Assembly: GCF_030503875.2 (NCBI RefSeq)
Contig: NZ_CP129968.2
Location: 620,001 to 684,000 of the forward strand
Origin: Marivirga arenosa
Lineage (GTDB): Bacteria; Bacteroidota; Bacteroidia; Cytophagales; Cyclobacteriaceae
DNA: 64,000 bases
Direction: 5' to 3'
Shown here: in pieces, positions 1-8,587 of the stretch
Layout: each line of letters begins with the position of its first letter
Numbering within the stretch: position 1 is the stretch's first letter
The notes under the pieces: model-generated
Told to the model about the DNA's origin: nothing
Seen by the model: only the letters and a program-made list of their open reading frames with translations
Databases searched by the model: none
Made by a program: the position numbers and the translations under genes

Positions 1-1119
1 AACAGCTAAGGTAAGGATAGCAATTCCAGTAATTAGTGACCAGAAATAAGCATAACCGTATTCCCATCCAAATTCTGGAACATTTTCAAAATTGATTCCA
101 TAAACACCCGCAATAAAAGTCATGGGTATGAAAATAACAGAAAATATTGTGAGGGTTTTCATTACCTGATTTAGTTTATTACTAATCACGGATTGGTATA
201 AATCACCCAAACTCGAGATAAAATCTCGATAGGTTTCTACAGAATCAATTGCTTGAATGGTATGATCATAAACATCACGAATATAAAAGCGTGTTTGCTT
301 ACGAATTAGTTTTATTTCATCTCTTTCAAGTTTGCTGATAACCTCACGAAGAGGCCAAACAGACCGCCTAATATGGATAAGTTCACGCTTCAAGGTGTAG
401 AGCAAATCAAAATCTTTCTTTTGACCTGAAAACATGATGCGTTCTTCAATTTCTTCCAGTATATCTCCGAATTTCTCTAGTACTATAAAATAATGGTCAA
501 CGACTGTATCTACGAGCGCATATAGCAAATAGTCAAGACCTTCTTTTCTGATTCTACCTTTACCTGCCCTCAGTCTATTACGAACTGCTTCAAAAGTATC
601 TCCTTTTCTTTCTTGAAAAGTAATTAACAGATTATCGGTTAGAACAAAGCTGACTTGCTCATTGATAGTTTTGTTTTTCTCCTCATCGAACTGGAGCATT
701 TTCAAGGCAATGAAAAGATAATTTTCGGTATCATCAATCTGCGGTCTTTGTCCTACAGATAAAATATCTTCCATGGTTAGTGGATGGATTCCTAAAGCTT
801 CACAAATAGACCTTACATTATCTACATGATGTAGACCTTCAATATTCAACCAATGAAAATTTCCATCTTTAGGCATATTGATAGCCTCTTCAAGGCTAAG
901 GTTTGTTCTTTCTTCGAGATGTTTTTCGTTGTAGGTGAACAGGTCAATGTTGAATGGGGTGTCTTTCCTAGTTCCTGTATATACAGCACTTCCGGGGGGT
1001 AAACCGGCAATTTTTGAACTTCCGTGGAACATTCCACGAAGGCCGGAATATAAATTAAGCGGCTCCTCAACAAGAAGCCGCTTAGGTAAGTTTATTATTT
1101 TCTTTGCTATCTTATCCAT
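1..1119 (-). CDS. corA: CorA-type magnesium/divalent cation transporter, partial (C-terminus cut by window edge)
   Basis: The frame opens at an ATG at 1119 and stays open for 373 codons to the window edge, so the C-terminal tail is missing. The long cytoplasmic N-domain is rich in charged helices, followed by the first membrane helix ([18 protein letters not shown]) and the start of the second ([14 protein letters not shown]). This matches the CorA fold, a pentameric inner-membrane channel for Mg2+ or Co2+/Ni2+. The family signature YGMNF reads YGINF here (codons GGA ATC AAT near 100-92), so the usual Met of the GMN motif is Ile. The start overlaps the last codons of rho by 8 nt, which suggests translational coupling. 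The alternative is a divergent CorA homologue with another metal preference. Confidence 0.9.
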   Translation of the reverse strand, partial: MDKIAKKIINLPKRLLVEEPLNLYSGLRGMFHGSSKIAGLPPGSAVYTGTRKDTPFNIDLFTYNEKHLEERTNLSLEEAINMPKDGNFHWLNIEGLHHVDNVRSICEALGIHPLTMEDILSVGQRPQIDDTENYLFIALKMLQFDEEKNKTINEQVSFVLTDNLLITFQERKGDTFEAVRNRLRAGKGRIRKEGLDYLLYALVDTVVDHYFIVLEKFGDILEEIEERIMFSGQKKDFDLLYTLKRELIHIRRSVWPLREVISKLERDEIKLIRKQTRFYIRDVYDHTIQAIDSVETYRDFISSLGDLYQSVISNKLNQVMKTLTIFSVIFIPMTFIAGVYGINFENVPEFGWEYGYAYFWSLITGIAILTLAV

Positions 1120-2746
1120 TCATGGAAATCAAGAACTCATTATTATCAACAGTACCTTTCATTTTCGTTAATAAAAGTTCCATTGCTTCACCTGAGTTCA
1201 TGTCTGCCATGAATTTACGTAATATCCATACTCTTTGCAATTCTTCTTTGCTCATCAATAGATCTTCTCTTCTTGTACCAGAAGCAGGAACATCAATAGC
1301 AGGATAAATTCGTTTGTTCGCTAATTTTCTATCTAATACTAATTCCATATTACCAGTACCTTTGAATTCTTCAAAGATCACCTCATCCATTTTGGAACCT
1401 GTTTCAATTAATGCTGTTGCTAAAATGGTTAATGAACCACCATTTTCTAAGTTACGAGCAGCACCAAAGAATCTTTTTGGTTTGTGTAAAGCATTCGCAT
1501 CCACACCACCGGATAATATTTTACCTGATGATGGAACAACAGTATTATAAGCTCTAGCTAAACGCGTGATAGAATCTAATAAGATCACCACATCATGACC
1601 GCATTCCACCATTCTCTTTGCTTTTTCCAATACCATGCTGGCAACCTTTACATGGCGATCAGCTTGCTCATCAAAAGTTGAACTTACAACTTCTGCTTTT
1701 ACAGAACGCGCCATGTCAGTAACCTCTTCCGGACGCTCATCAATTAATAAAATTAATAAGTAAGCTTCAGGGTGGTTTTCTGCCATTGCATTTGCAACCT
1801 CTTTTAGTAATTCAGTTTTACCTGTTTTTGGTTGTGCTACAATCATACCTCTTTGACCTTTACCAATTGGTGCAAATAGGTCAAGGATACGAGTAGAATA
1901 TTTGTTAGGCTTAGTACTTAAGTTGAATTTCTCTTCAGGGAAAAGTGGAGTTAGGTATTCAAAAGGAACCCTATCTCTAATTTCTTCAGTGGTTTTACCG
2001 TTTACAGAAGAAACTCTTAGTAAGGCGAAGTATTTTTCTCCTTCTTTTGGAGGTCTGATTTGACCTTTTACAGTATCACCCGTTTTTAAACCAAATAACT
2101 TAATTTGAGATGGTGACACATAAATATCGTCTGGGCTGGCAAGGTAATTATAGTCTGATGATCTTAAGAAGCCATAGCCATCTTGCATCATTTCTAATAC
2201 CCCTTCATTTTCTATAATGCCATCAAAATCCTTAATGTCGGCTTTTTTAGAACGGTTGTCATTTCTGTCGTTTCGATCATTACGATCGTTTCTGTCATTT
2301 CTTCCGCCTTTTTCCGGTCTGCTTGGTCTGTCGTTTTTATCACTAGAACGTTCGCTTCTTTCAGGGCGAGGGCTTTTTTCTTTAGTAGCAGTTCTAGGTT
2401 TACGTTCTGGCTTTTCTTCAGCTTCAGATTTGTCAGCCACAGGCTTTTCTTCGGCTTTTTTCTCAGTTTTAGCTTCAGGTTTTTCTTCCGCCTTAGCTTC
2501 TGATTTTGTTGCCCTTGGTTTGGCTTCTTTTTTTACAGCTGGAGCAGCTTTAGATTCCGTCTTAGCTTCTGCTTTCTTTTCTTCTTTTTTTGGCAATTCA
2601 CTTTCAGGTAAAAGTGCTTGTTGATCCAAAATTTTGTAAATTAATTCTTTCTTTGGCAATTTCTTGTACTGAGCAACTCCCAGTTTCTCGGCTATTTCTT
2701 TAAGTTCAGAAAGTAGCTTTAAGTTTAATTCTTCAATATTATACAT
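1112..2746 (-). CDS. rho: Transcription termination factor Rho with disordered insertion
   Basis: This 544-residue Rho is about 125 residues longer than the E. coli enzyme. It is a hexameric RNA-dependent ATPase that terminates transcription. An N-terminal Rho_N helical domain (residues 1-45) is followed by a low-complexity Glu/Lys/Ala and Arg/Asn/Asp segment (about 50-168), including an RND repeat tract at 149-165. The cold-shock-like RNA-binding domain lies around 180-250, then the RecA-like motor with Walker A QPKTGKT (305-311) and Walker B VVILLD (386-391). Disordered insertions of this kind are known from Bacteroidota Rho proteins and have been linked to condensate formation in Bacteroides. 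It is transcribed divergently from serS and overlaps the downstream corA-like gene. Confidence 0.97.
   Translation of the reverse strand: MYNIEELNLKLLSELKEIAEKLGVAQYKKLPKKELIYKILDQQALLPESELPKKEEKKAEAKTESKAAPAVKKEAKPRATKSEAKAEEKPEAKTEKKAEEKPVADKSEAEEKPERKPRTATKEKSPRPERSERSSDKNDRPSRPEKGGRNDRNDRNDRNDRNDNRSKKADIKDFDGIIENEGVLEMMQDGYGFLRSSDYNYLASPDDIYVSPSQIKLFGLKTGDTVKGQIRPPKEGEKYFALLRVSSVNGKTTEEIRDRVPFEYLTPLFPEEKFNLSTKPNKYSTRILDLFAPIGKGQRGMIVAQPKTGKTELLKEVANAMAENHPEAYLLILLIDERPEEVTDMARSVKAEVVSSTFDEQADRHVKVASMVLEKAKRMVECGHDVVILLDSITRLARAYNTVVPSSGKILSGGVDANALHKPKRFFGAARNLENGGSLTILATALIETGSKMDEVIFEEFKGTGNMELVLDRKLANKRIYPAIDVPASGTRREDLLMSKEELQRVWILRKFMADMNSGEAMELLLTKMKGTVDNNEFLISMNG
2252..2302 (-). 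repeat. Short tandem repeat encoding RND tripeptides inside rho
   Basis: Inside the disordered segment of rho the codons for Arg-Asn-Asp repeat about five times in a row, giving an imperfect 9-nt tandem repeat with synonymous codon changes (CGA, AGA and CGT for Arg). Such a tract can change length by slippage in whole-codon steps without breaking the frame. Confidence 0.8.
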
Positions 2747-2997
2747 AAAGGGATTTTTACTTGTTCAGGCTTTGAGAACCTGATTTCTTGGTATGATAAA
2801 TTTGATATAATGTTTTGGAAAATTTTGATCGAGACTTATGAACTTAGTCCCGTTTTGTTTTTAGATACTACAATGATATGCTAAGCATTTCTAATTGTCA
2901 AGCAAATTGAGAAATATAAACTAGTTTTTGCCATTAAAGCGGTCTTTCTATTTATAATACCATTAAAAATAGCTTATTTTGCCAAAAATTTTTGAAG

Positions 2998-4272
2998 ATG
3001 TTACAAGTAGCAAATTTGCGTGAAAATAAAGCCAATGCTATAAAAGGCTTGCTTAAAAGAAATATTGATAATGCTGAAACTCTTATTGATGAGGTAATTG
3101 CATTAGACGATAAAAGAAAATCAATTCAGCAAGAATTAGATGCTGTTTTAGCTGAATCAAATCAGATTTCAAAAAGCATTGGTCTTTTAATGAAAGAAGG
3201 GAAGAAAGAAGAGGCAGAAGAAGTGAAGGCGAAAACTGCTGAGTTGAAGCAAAAGAGCAAAAGCCTTCAGGAAGATGCGCAAACTGTAGAGCAGGAATTA
3301 ACCACTAAATTATATCAGCTTCCAAATGTGCCACATCCATCAGTGGTGAAAGGAAAGGGAGAAGATGATAATGAGATTTTATTGGAACATGGTGAGAAGC
3401 CTGATCTTTATGCTGGAAAAAAGCCTCATTGGGATTTAATTAAGGATTATGATATCATCGATTTTGATTTAGGAATAAAAATCACTGGCGCAGGATTCCC
3501 AGTTTACAAAGGAAAAGGTGCTAGAATGCAACGAGCTTTATTAAACTTCTTCCTTGATGAAGCCGAAAAACAAGGCTTTAAGGAAATACAACCACCAGTT
3601 GTAGTAAATGAAGCGTCAGGTATTGGCACGGGGCAATTACCGGATAAGGAAGGGCAAATGTATCATATTGAAGATACTGATCTATATTTAATTCCTACTG
3701 CGGAGGTTCCGGTTACGAATATATTCAGAGATGAAATTATCAATGAAGAAGATTTACCGATTAAACTAACGGCTTATACTCCTTGCTTTAGAAAAGAAGC
3801 AGGTTCTTGGGGAGCTCATGTAAGAGGTTTAAATAGATTGCATCAGTTTGATAAGGTAGAGATTGTTCAGGTGCAACACCCGGATAAATCATATCAAGCA
3901 CTGGAAGAGATGAGCGAGTATATTCAAAGCTTACTCAAGAAATTAGAACTACCGTATCGAGTTTTAAGATTGTGTGGAGGTGATTTAGGATTTACTTCGG
4001 CACTTACTTACGATATGGAAGTTTGGTCAGCTGCTCAAGAAAAATGGTTAGAAGTTAGTTCGGTTTCTAATTTCGAAAATTATCAGTCGAACAGATTAAA
4101 ATTAAGATATAAGGATGCTGATAAGAAAAAGCATTTATTACATACTTTAAATGGTAGTGCTTTAGCTTTCCCTAGAATTTTAGCCGCTATTCTGGAGAAT
4201 AACCAAACAGAAAAAGGGATTAAAGTTCCTGAAGTACTTCAAAAGTATACTGGCTTCGAATGGATTGATTAA
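2998..4272 (+). CDS. serS: Seryl-tRNA synthetase
   Basis: Class II aminoacyl-tRNA synthetase charging tRNA-Ser, 424 residues. The frame can be read from a TTG at 2992, but the ATG at 2998 gives the family-typical start MLQVANLRENK, so I use it. The N-terminal long antiparallel coiled coil (about residues 25-105) binds the tRNA variable arm. In the catalytic core TAEVP, motif 2 (FRKEAGSWGAHVRGLNRLHQF) and motif 3 (LNGSALAFPR) are all visible. The gene is monocistronic and divergent from rho. It is followed by an unusual nested palindrome at 4296-4379. Confidence 0.97.
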   Translation: MLQVANLRENKANAIKGLLKRNIDNAETLIDEVIALDDKRKSIQQELDAVLAESNQISKSIGLLMKEGKKEEAEEVKAKTAELKQKSKSLQEDAQTVEQELTTKLYQLPNVPHPSVVKGKGEDDNEILLEHGEKPDLYAGKKPHWDLIKDYDIIDFDLGIKITGAGFPVYKGKGARMQRALLNFFLDEAEKQGFKEIQPPVVVNEASGIGTGQLPDKEGQMYHIEDTDLYLIPTAEVPVTNIFRDEIINEEDLPIKLTAYTPCFRKEAGSWGAHVRGLNRLHQFDKVEIVQVQHPDKSYQALEEMSEYIQSLLKKLELPYRVLRLCGGDLGFTSALTYDMEVWSAAQEKWLEVSSVSNFENYQSNRLKLRYKDADKKKHLLHTLNGSALAFPRILAAILENNQTEKGIKVPEVLQKYTGFEWID

Positions 4273-4295
4273 GAGTGATTATTCTACATCATGCT

Positions 4296-4379
4296 AAACC
4301 TGTCAGGTTTAAGAATTTAATTACACTTCCTAATTATTAAATTCTTGTATTCATTTACTAAGAAAAACCTGACAGGTTT
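4296..4379. repeat. Nested inverted repeat with two AAACCTG(T/A)CAGGTTT units
   Basis: The unit AAACCTGTCAGGTTT at 4296-4310 and its reverse complement AAACCTGACAGGTTT at 4365-4379 are each nearly self-complementary. Just inside the left unit, AAGAATTTAA (4311-4320) pairs with TTAAATTCTT (4337-4346). The whole block could form a cruciform or act as a terminator after serS, since a T tract follows at 4375-4388. Similar CCTGACAGG units recur between genes in Bacteroidota genomes as far as I recall, so this may be an interspersed repeat. Confidence 0.75.
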
Positions 4380-4496
4380 TTGTTTTTTCACCTGTTTACA
4401 CTTGAGAGTTTTTTCATAAAAGCTCGAATTTCCAAAACTTTCAGGATCCTTATCGTATTAATTAAGGGTATAATACAACTTAAGATATTATTTAAG

Positions 4497-5477
4497 ATGC
4501 AAAAAGTAGATGTATTAATTATTGGTGCAGGGCCAATTGGATTAGCGTGCGGAATCAAAGCAGAATCAGAAGGTTTATCATATTTAATAGTAGACAAAGG
4601 GACATTGGTAAATTCACTTTACAACTATCCCTATGCCATGACATTTTTCAGTACTTCTGATAAACTTGAAATTGGAGGTGTACCTTTTATTTCACATAAT
4701 CCAAAGCCCACCCGAATGGAAGCATTAGAGTATTATCGTAGGGTGGCGAGTTCACATCAATTGAATACATCATTATATAATGAAGTGAAATCAGTTGAAA
4801 AGGTAGCTGATACTTTCAAGGTGGAAACCAAGAAATTCACTATTGAAGCAGAAAACCTAATTGTAGCCACTGGTTTTTACGATTTACCCCATCATTTAGG
4901 AATACCTGGAGAAGATTTGCCTAAAGTTTCTCATTATTATAAAGAAGCGCATCCTTATTTTGATATGAAATTAGCAATAGTGGGCGCGGCTAACTCAGCG
5001 GTTGATGCTGCATTAGAGTGTTATCGAAAAGGGGCGAAGGAAGTGACCATGGTGATTCGGGAAGAAGAAATTCGTAAAACTGTAAAGTATTGGGTGAAAC
5101 CTGATATTGAAAACCGCATTAAGGAGGGCAGTATAAAGGCATATTTCCAAAGTGAAATTACTGAAATAAGAGAGGATGAAATTGATATCAAAACTCCAGA
5201 GGGAAATGTGACCATTGAAAATGATTTCGTTTTAGCCATGACGGGCTATGAACCGAATTATTCTTTCTTAAGCGAAATGGGAGTTAAAAAGAATAAAGAA
5301 GCGCCTTATGCCCCGGTTTACGATCCCAAAAGTATGGAAACCAACGTGGAAGGCATCTATTTAGCTGGAGTAATCTGTGGTGGAATGGAAACCAATAAAT
5401 GGTTCATAGAAAACAGCCGTGTGCATGCGGATATGATCATGAGCAATATCAAAAGTAAAAGGATGATTGAGGGGTGA
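4497..5477 (+). CDS. ypdA: YpdA/Bdr-family putative bacillithiol disulfide reductase
   Basis: FAD-dependent, NADPH-using flavoprotein of the YpdA family, which reduces bacillithiol disulfide in low-GC Gram-positives and some Bacteroidota. The ATG at 4497 gives 326 residues. The longer frame from a TTG at 4380 adds 39 residues that lie over the upstream palindrome and look non-coding. A dinucleotide fold with GAGPIG (residues 10-15) binds FAD, a second with GAANSA (163-168) binds NADPH, and ATGFYD follows the classical ATG motif of this superfamily. No CxxC redox pair is seen, which fits YpdA and argues against thioredoxin reductase. Bacillithiol synthesis genes are not in the window. Confidence 0.88.
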   Translation: MQKVDVLIIGAGPIGLACGIKAESEGLSYLIVDKGTLVNSLYNYPYAMTFFSTSDKLEIGGVPFISHNPKPTRMEALEYYRRVASSHQLNTSLYNEVKSVEKVADTFKVETKKFTIEAENLIVATGFYDLPHHLGIPGEDLPKVSHYYKEAHPYFDMKLAIVGAANSAVDAALECYRKGAKEVTMVIREEEIRKTVKYWVKPDIENRIKEGSIKAYFQSEITEIREDEIDIKTPEGNVTIENDFVLAMTGYEPNYSFLSEMGVKKNKEAPYAPVYDPKSMETNVEGIYLAGVICGGMETNKWFIENSRVHADMIMSNIKSKRMIEG

Positions 5478-5503
5478 TTTGATGTTTTATTAAGTCAGTT
5501 ATT

Positions 5504-6136
5504 TCACCAAATATCAGCCCAGAAGATAATGGCGCTTGTTTCATCATTTATTGCAATACCTTTTGAGTAACCATGTTTCCAATCTTTAGGGGTGTATAAA
5601 CCATTAGGTAATTTTGTTGAATCCATATATATCCCTGGTTTTGCTTCTAATACGTATAAATCGTACCCCTTGAGTCGAGTTGGGTTGCTATTTGTTTCGG
5701 ACCAATCAGTTGAATAGAAGTTCGGAACTGGATATTTATTATGATGACAAGGCTTATCATTATAATCTATCTTCTTAGGGATTCTTTTTGACTTGTCAAT
5801 TTTATACCAATTTGATTTATTTAAATGTTTATCAATTACCAATAGGCAAGAGTCACTAGTTTGGTATTTTGCCACAGCTACGTTTTCAATGCTGTCTTTC
5901 AGTAAATCTAATTCATTTTCTGATTTATAATATTTCAGCCAAACATGAGGGTGTGAATTTGTAGTGTTTTGACTGATTACATTTAAAGAAAATTCAATCG
6001 GAACGGTCTTTGGAAAATGAGAAATAAAATCTTTATGAAAATAATTAATTGCTGTACCGAATATTAATTCTCTTTCACCAAAAGAACATCCATTTAGTAT
6101 TAAAACAAGGAGTATTAAAGATTTTAATATTTTCAT
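5504..6136 (-). CDS. Hypothetical lipoprotein
   Basis: This 210-residue protein has a short hydrophobic signal segment ending in the lipobox LNGC (Cys17), so it is probably a membrane-anchored lipoprotein. The body has no domain I recognise. It is rich in Lys, Asn, Tyr and Trp, with motifs such as HPHVWLKYYKSENEL and NGLYTPKDWKHGYSKG. It is followed on the same strand by nothing until ypdA, which converges on it. The upstream gene at 6161 is also a lipoprotein on the same strand with only 24 nt between, so the pair is probably one operon. Confidence 0.75.
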   Translation of the reverse strand: MKILKSLILLVLILNGCSFGERELIFGTAINYFHKDFISHFPKTVPIEFSLNVISQNTTNSHPHVWLKYYKSENELDLLKDSIENVAVAKYQTSDSCLLVIDKHLNKSNWYKIDKSKRIPKKIDYNDKPCHHNKYPVPNFYSTDWSETNSNPTRLKGYDLYVLEAKPGIYMDSTKLPNGLYTPKDWKHGYSKGIAINDETSAIIFWADIW

Positions 6137-6160
6137 ATATTCCCTTTAGACTATTTAAAA

Positions 6161-6586
6161 TTAAATAGCTTTAAAATTTCTTTCTTTAGCGAATCCAGAA
6201 TCCCAATCATCACCTTCAAACCTTTCTAGAGTCTTTAATTTGTTTTCAGATACTTCTAAAATTTTGATGTAGTAATTCTGTTGGTCTTCTAAATTGTTTT
6301 CGGAGCCCTCAATCTCAATGTTTTTAAACTGTAAGTAAATTTCATTATCATCTGTCCAGTTCCACTCTCCTGTTACTGTCATTTCATTTGCTTTTAAAGA
6401 ATATTGACCGTCTTTATGGAAGCTGTGGTATTCCTGCCACTTTGATTCTCCATCTTTCACTGTTTTGGTTTCCTCAAGCCAGTTAGTGGAAGTTAATAAA
6501 TCAGTTTTCGCTTGTTGGTTAGTTGTATTGCATGATGTTATGACAATGCTGATAATGATGAGTAGTCCGCTTATTTTAGTTTTCAT
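6161..6586 (-). CDS. Small lipoprotein, lipocalin-like beta-rich domain
   Basis: This 141-residue protein has a signal peptide with the lipobox ITSC (Cys19). The mature part reads LLTSTNWLEETKTVKDGESKWQ and contains a W-x(n)-F-x-x-x-G-x-Y and G-x-W-x-W pattern. This resembles the small lipocalin-like lipoproteins common in Bacteroidota, where a strand with GEW closes the barrel. The ligand is unknown. It is the first gene of a probable two-gene operon with the lipoprotein at 5504-6136. The family assignment is by pattern only. Confidence 0.7.
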   Translation of the reverse strand: MKTKISGLLIIISIVITSCNTTNQQAKTDLLTSTNWLEETKTVKDGESKWQEYHSFHKDGQYSLKANEMTVTGEWNWTDDNEIYLQFKNIEIEGSENNLEDQQNYYIKILEVSENKLKTLERFEGDDWDSGFAKERNFKAI

Positions 6587-6867
6587 ATTTTTAGTTTGAA
6601 TTCAATTTAATAAATACTGATTTTCAACTTAGCGATTTATACTCTTTCTACAAACACTTATTAAGTCAATCTTACAGCTCATCTTACTTTCTACCAAGTG
6701 ATTTCTTTAAAATATCTTCAATGTTTCGCATAATAGTCCTAATCTAATTAGGTGGCTATTCAACCCATGATTTTTGATCTGTAAATAAGATTAACCTAAA
6801 ACAACTCACAAAAGCATTTCTAATCTTGATAAGTTTTTCTGTATATTCAAATTAAAATCAGGATGTC

Positions 6868-8472
6868 ATGCAAAAGATACTAATCGCGATACTTTTATTG
6901 GCTTGTGCTAATCTTGCCTTTGCTCAGAAACGTAAGCTTCCACCTAATATTTCTACCTGGAATTATAATGAATACGCACCAAAGTTGACGGCAGATGGTC
7001 GAACTCTCATTTTTCTATCAGATTATACAGACTCAGGTGAACCTGAATTAGTAATTAGCTCTGCTGTAGGTAATAATTGGACTAGCCCCAAAGAGGTGAA
7101 TATTCTGAATGAAGATTTGGTGCCTTTTGGGTCATATAATATATCGTATGATGGCGAGCAACTTTTCTATTCTTCGAAAAAAGGCCCTAAAATTGGAGGT
7201 TATGATATTCTATTTCAGACTAAAGAAGGCAATGGCTGGTCTACCCCCGTTAATCCTGGAAAACCGCTTAATTCTACATTATTGGAAATGGATCCTACCT
7301 TATCGGCTGATGATAAAACAATGTACTTCAGTAGGTGTGAAACCTTAGACCCTGAAGGTGGGAATTGTAGAATTTTTGCTTCAGAGTATTTGGGTAATAA
7401 CTATTGGAAAGAACCACAGGAAATTGAGTTGGACTTGGCCTCATCCTCTTTTGTGAATCCTGTTATTTTACCCGATAATAAAACACTTTATTTTGCTGCT
7501 TTGAACAGCAGTGGTGATTATGACTTTTATATGAGTCGTAAAGAAAATGATAGCTGGAGCAAGCCAGTACCCATGGACTTTATCAATACCGAAGCTCACG
7601 ATCGCTATATGGGCGTTACGGCTTTGGGTAATGTGGCCTATACTCATCAGAAAGATGAGCGTGGATATGATTTGATTATGGTGAAAGTGCCAGAAGAGTT
7701 TCAACCGGCTAAAGTGTATTATTTGGAAGGAACAGTAACTAATTTGCCAGATAAGGCTCTGGTAAGAGCCACCGATCTTGAGACAGGAGATGAATTGGCA
7801 AGGCTAATACTTGATCCTGCTGAGGAAAAGACTTTTGGCATCTATTTACCAGAAGGTCATAAAGTTGATTTTTATATTGAAACCAAAGAATCAGGCTATG
7901 GATACTATAGTGAATTCTTAGATCTTGAAGACTTAAGCAGCTCTAAAAAGGTAGTTAAAGATATCAAATTGCCTATTCTGAAAGCTGGAGAACAATACCC
8001 GATTGGAATTAGCTTTGAAGAGTTTTCAGAAGACTTTGATGCAGGAGCTGAGGAAGAGTTGGCCAGGCTGATTACGCTTATGAAGCAAAATCGTGATTTT
8101 CAATTTAATATTTCAGTATATCAAAAAAGTGTAAGTGAATCGGAGCAATATGTGGATAGTTTGCCCGAAACTCGCTTTGATACAATAATGGTTAAAATAG
8201 AACAGCCGGAAATGGATAGCACTTTAATGAGTGACACCACCAATATTGAAGTTGATAGTTCATCCATTATGCAAGAAAGCAGGGAAGAAATTGTGACCAT
8301 TTACCATAATGATTTAACGCCAAAACGGGCGGAGGCGATCAAAACCTATTTATTAGATAAGGGTGTACCTGAAAGCATGTTTACGGTAAGTGGTGAAGGG
8401 GTTCATCCTGAATTACAATATTCAGAAAAAGAGAAGGTAAGAAATGCGAAGGTAGTTTTGAGTTTGGACTGA
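6868..8472 (+). CDS. Exported PD40 beta-propeller protein with degenerate OmpA-like C-terminus
   Basis: This 534-residue protein has a cleavable signal peptide (cut after AFA in ANLAFAQKRK). Residues about 25-270 hold repeated WD40-like PD40 blades, seen as LTADGRTLIFLSDY, ISYDGEQLFYSS, LSADDKTMYFSR and ILPDNKTLYFAA. A middle Ig-like or carboxypeptidase-regulatory-like segment follows. The C-terminal 140 residues align in outline with an OmpA peptidoglycan-binding domain (LARLITLMKQNRDFQFNISV, then KRAEAIKTYLLDKGVPESMFTVSGEG). The usual Asp of the GHTDN motif is absent and an acidic linker of about 60 residues splits the domain. It is probably periplasmic or outer-membrane associated, with weakened peptidoglycan binding. 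Confidence 0.8.
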   Translation: MQKILIAILLLACANLAFAQKRKLPPNISTWNYNEYAPKLTADGRTLIFLSDYTDSGEPELVISSAVGNNWTSPKEVNILNEDLVPFGSYNISYDGEQLFYSSKKGPKIGGYDILFQTKEGNGWSTPVNPGKPLNSTLLEMDPTLSADDKTMYFSRCETLDPEGGNCRIFASEYLGNNYWKEPQEIELDLASSSFVNPVILPDNKTLYFAALNSSGDYDFYMSRKENDSWSKPVPMDFINTEAHDRYMGVTALGNVAYTHQKDERGYDLIMVKVPEEFQPAKVYYLEGTVTNLPDKALVRATDLETGDELARLILDPAEEKTFGIYLPEGHKVDFYIETKESGYGYYSEFLDLEDLSSSKKVVKDIKLPILKAGEQYPIGISFEEFSEDFDAGAEEELARLITLMKQNRDFQFNISVYQKSVSESEQYVDSLPETRFDTIMVKIEQPEMDSTLMSDTTNIEVDSSSIMQESREEIVTIYHNDLTPKRAEAIKTYLLDKGVPESMFTVSGEGVHPELQYSEKEKVRNAKVVLSLD

Positions 8473-8506
8473 TGATCTAGAATTAACTATAAGAAATTCA
8501 AATTTA

Positions 8507-8536
8507 AACTGGCTCAAGTATGTCTTTGAGCCAGTT
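8507..8536. terminator. Hairpin between convergent genes
   Basis: AACTGGCTCAA (8507-8517) and TTGAGCCAGTT (8526-8536) form a perfect 11-bp stem with an 8-nt loop, placed between the convergent PD40 gene and the S41-like gene. There is no clear T tract on either side, so termination is inferred from position. Confidence 0.55.
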
Positions 8537-8587
8537 GGTAAAATTATCTTATGATTCAATATCCTAAATTCTTTGTCAATATAGTTT

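Noticed and set aside
2217..2624. Plus-strand ORF of 135 codons opposite rho
   Set aside because: It is the shadow of the low-complexity segment of rho; Ser/Phe/Leu-rich text is typical of an antisense reading.
4380..4496. Upstream extension of the ypdA-like gene from a TTG
   Set aside because: The 39 extra residues do not fit the family and lie directly after the palindrome; the ATG at 4497 gives the normal start.
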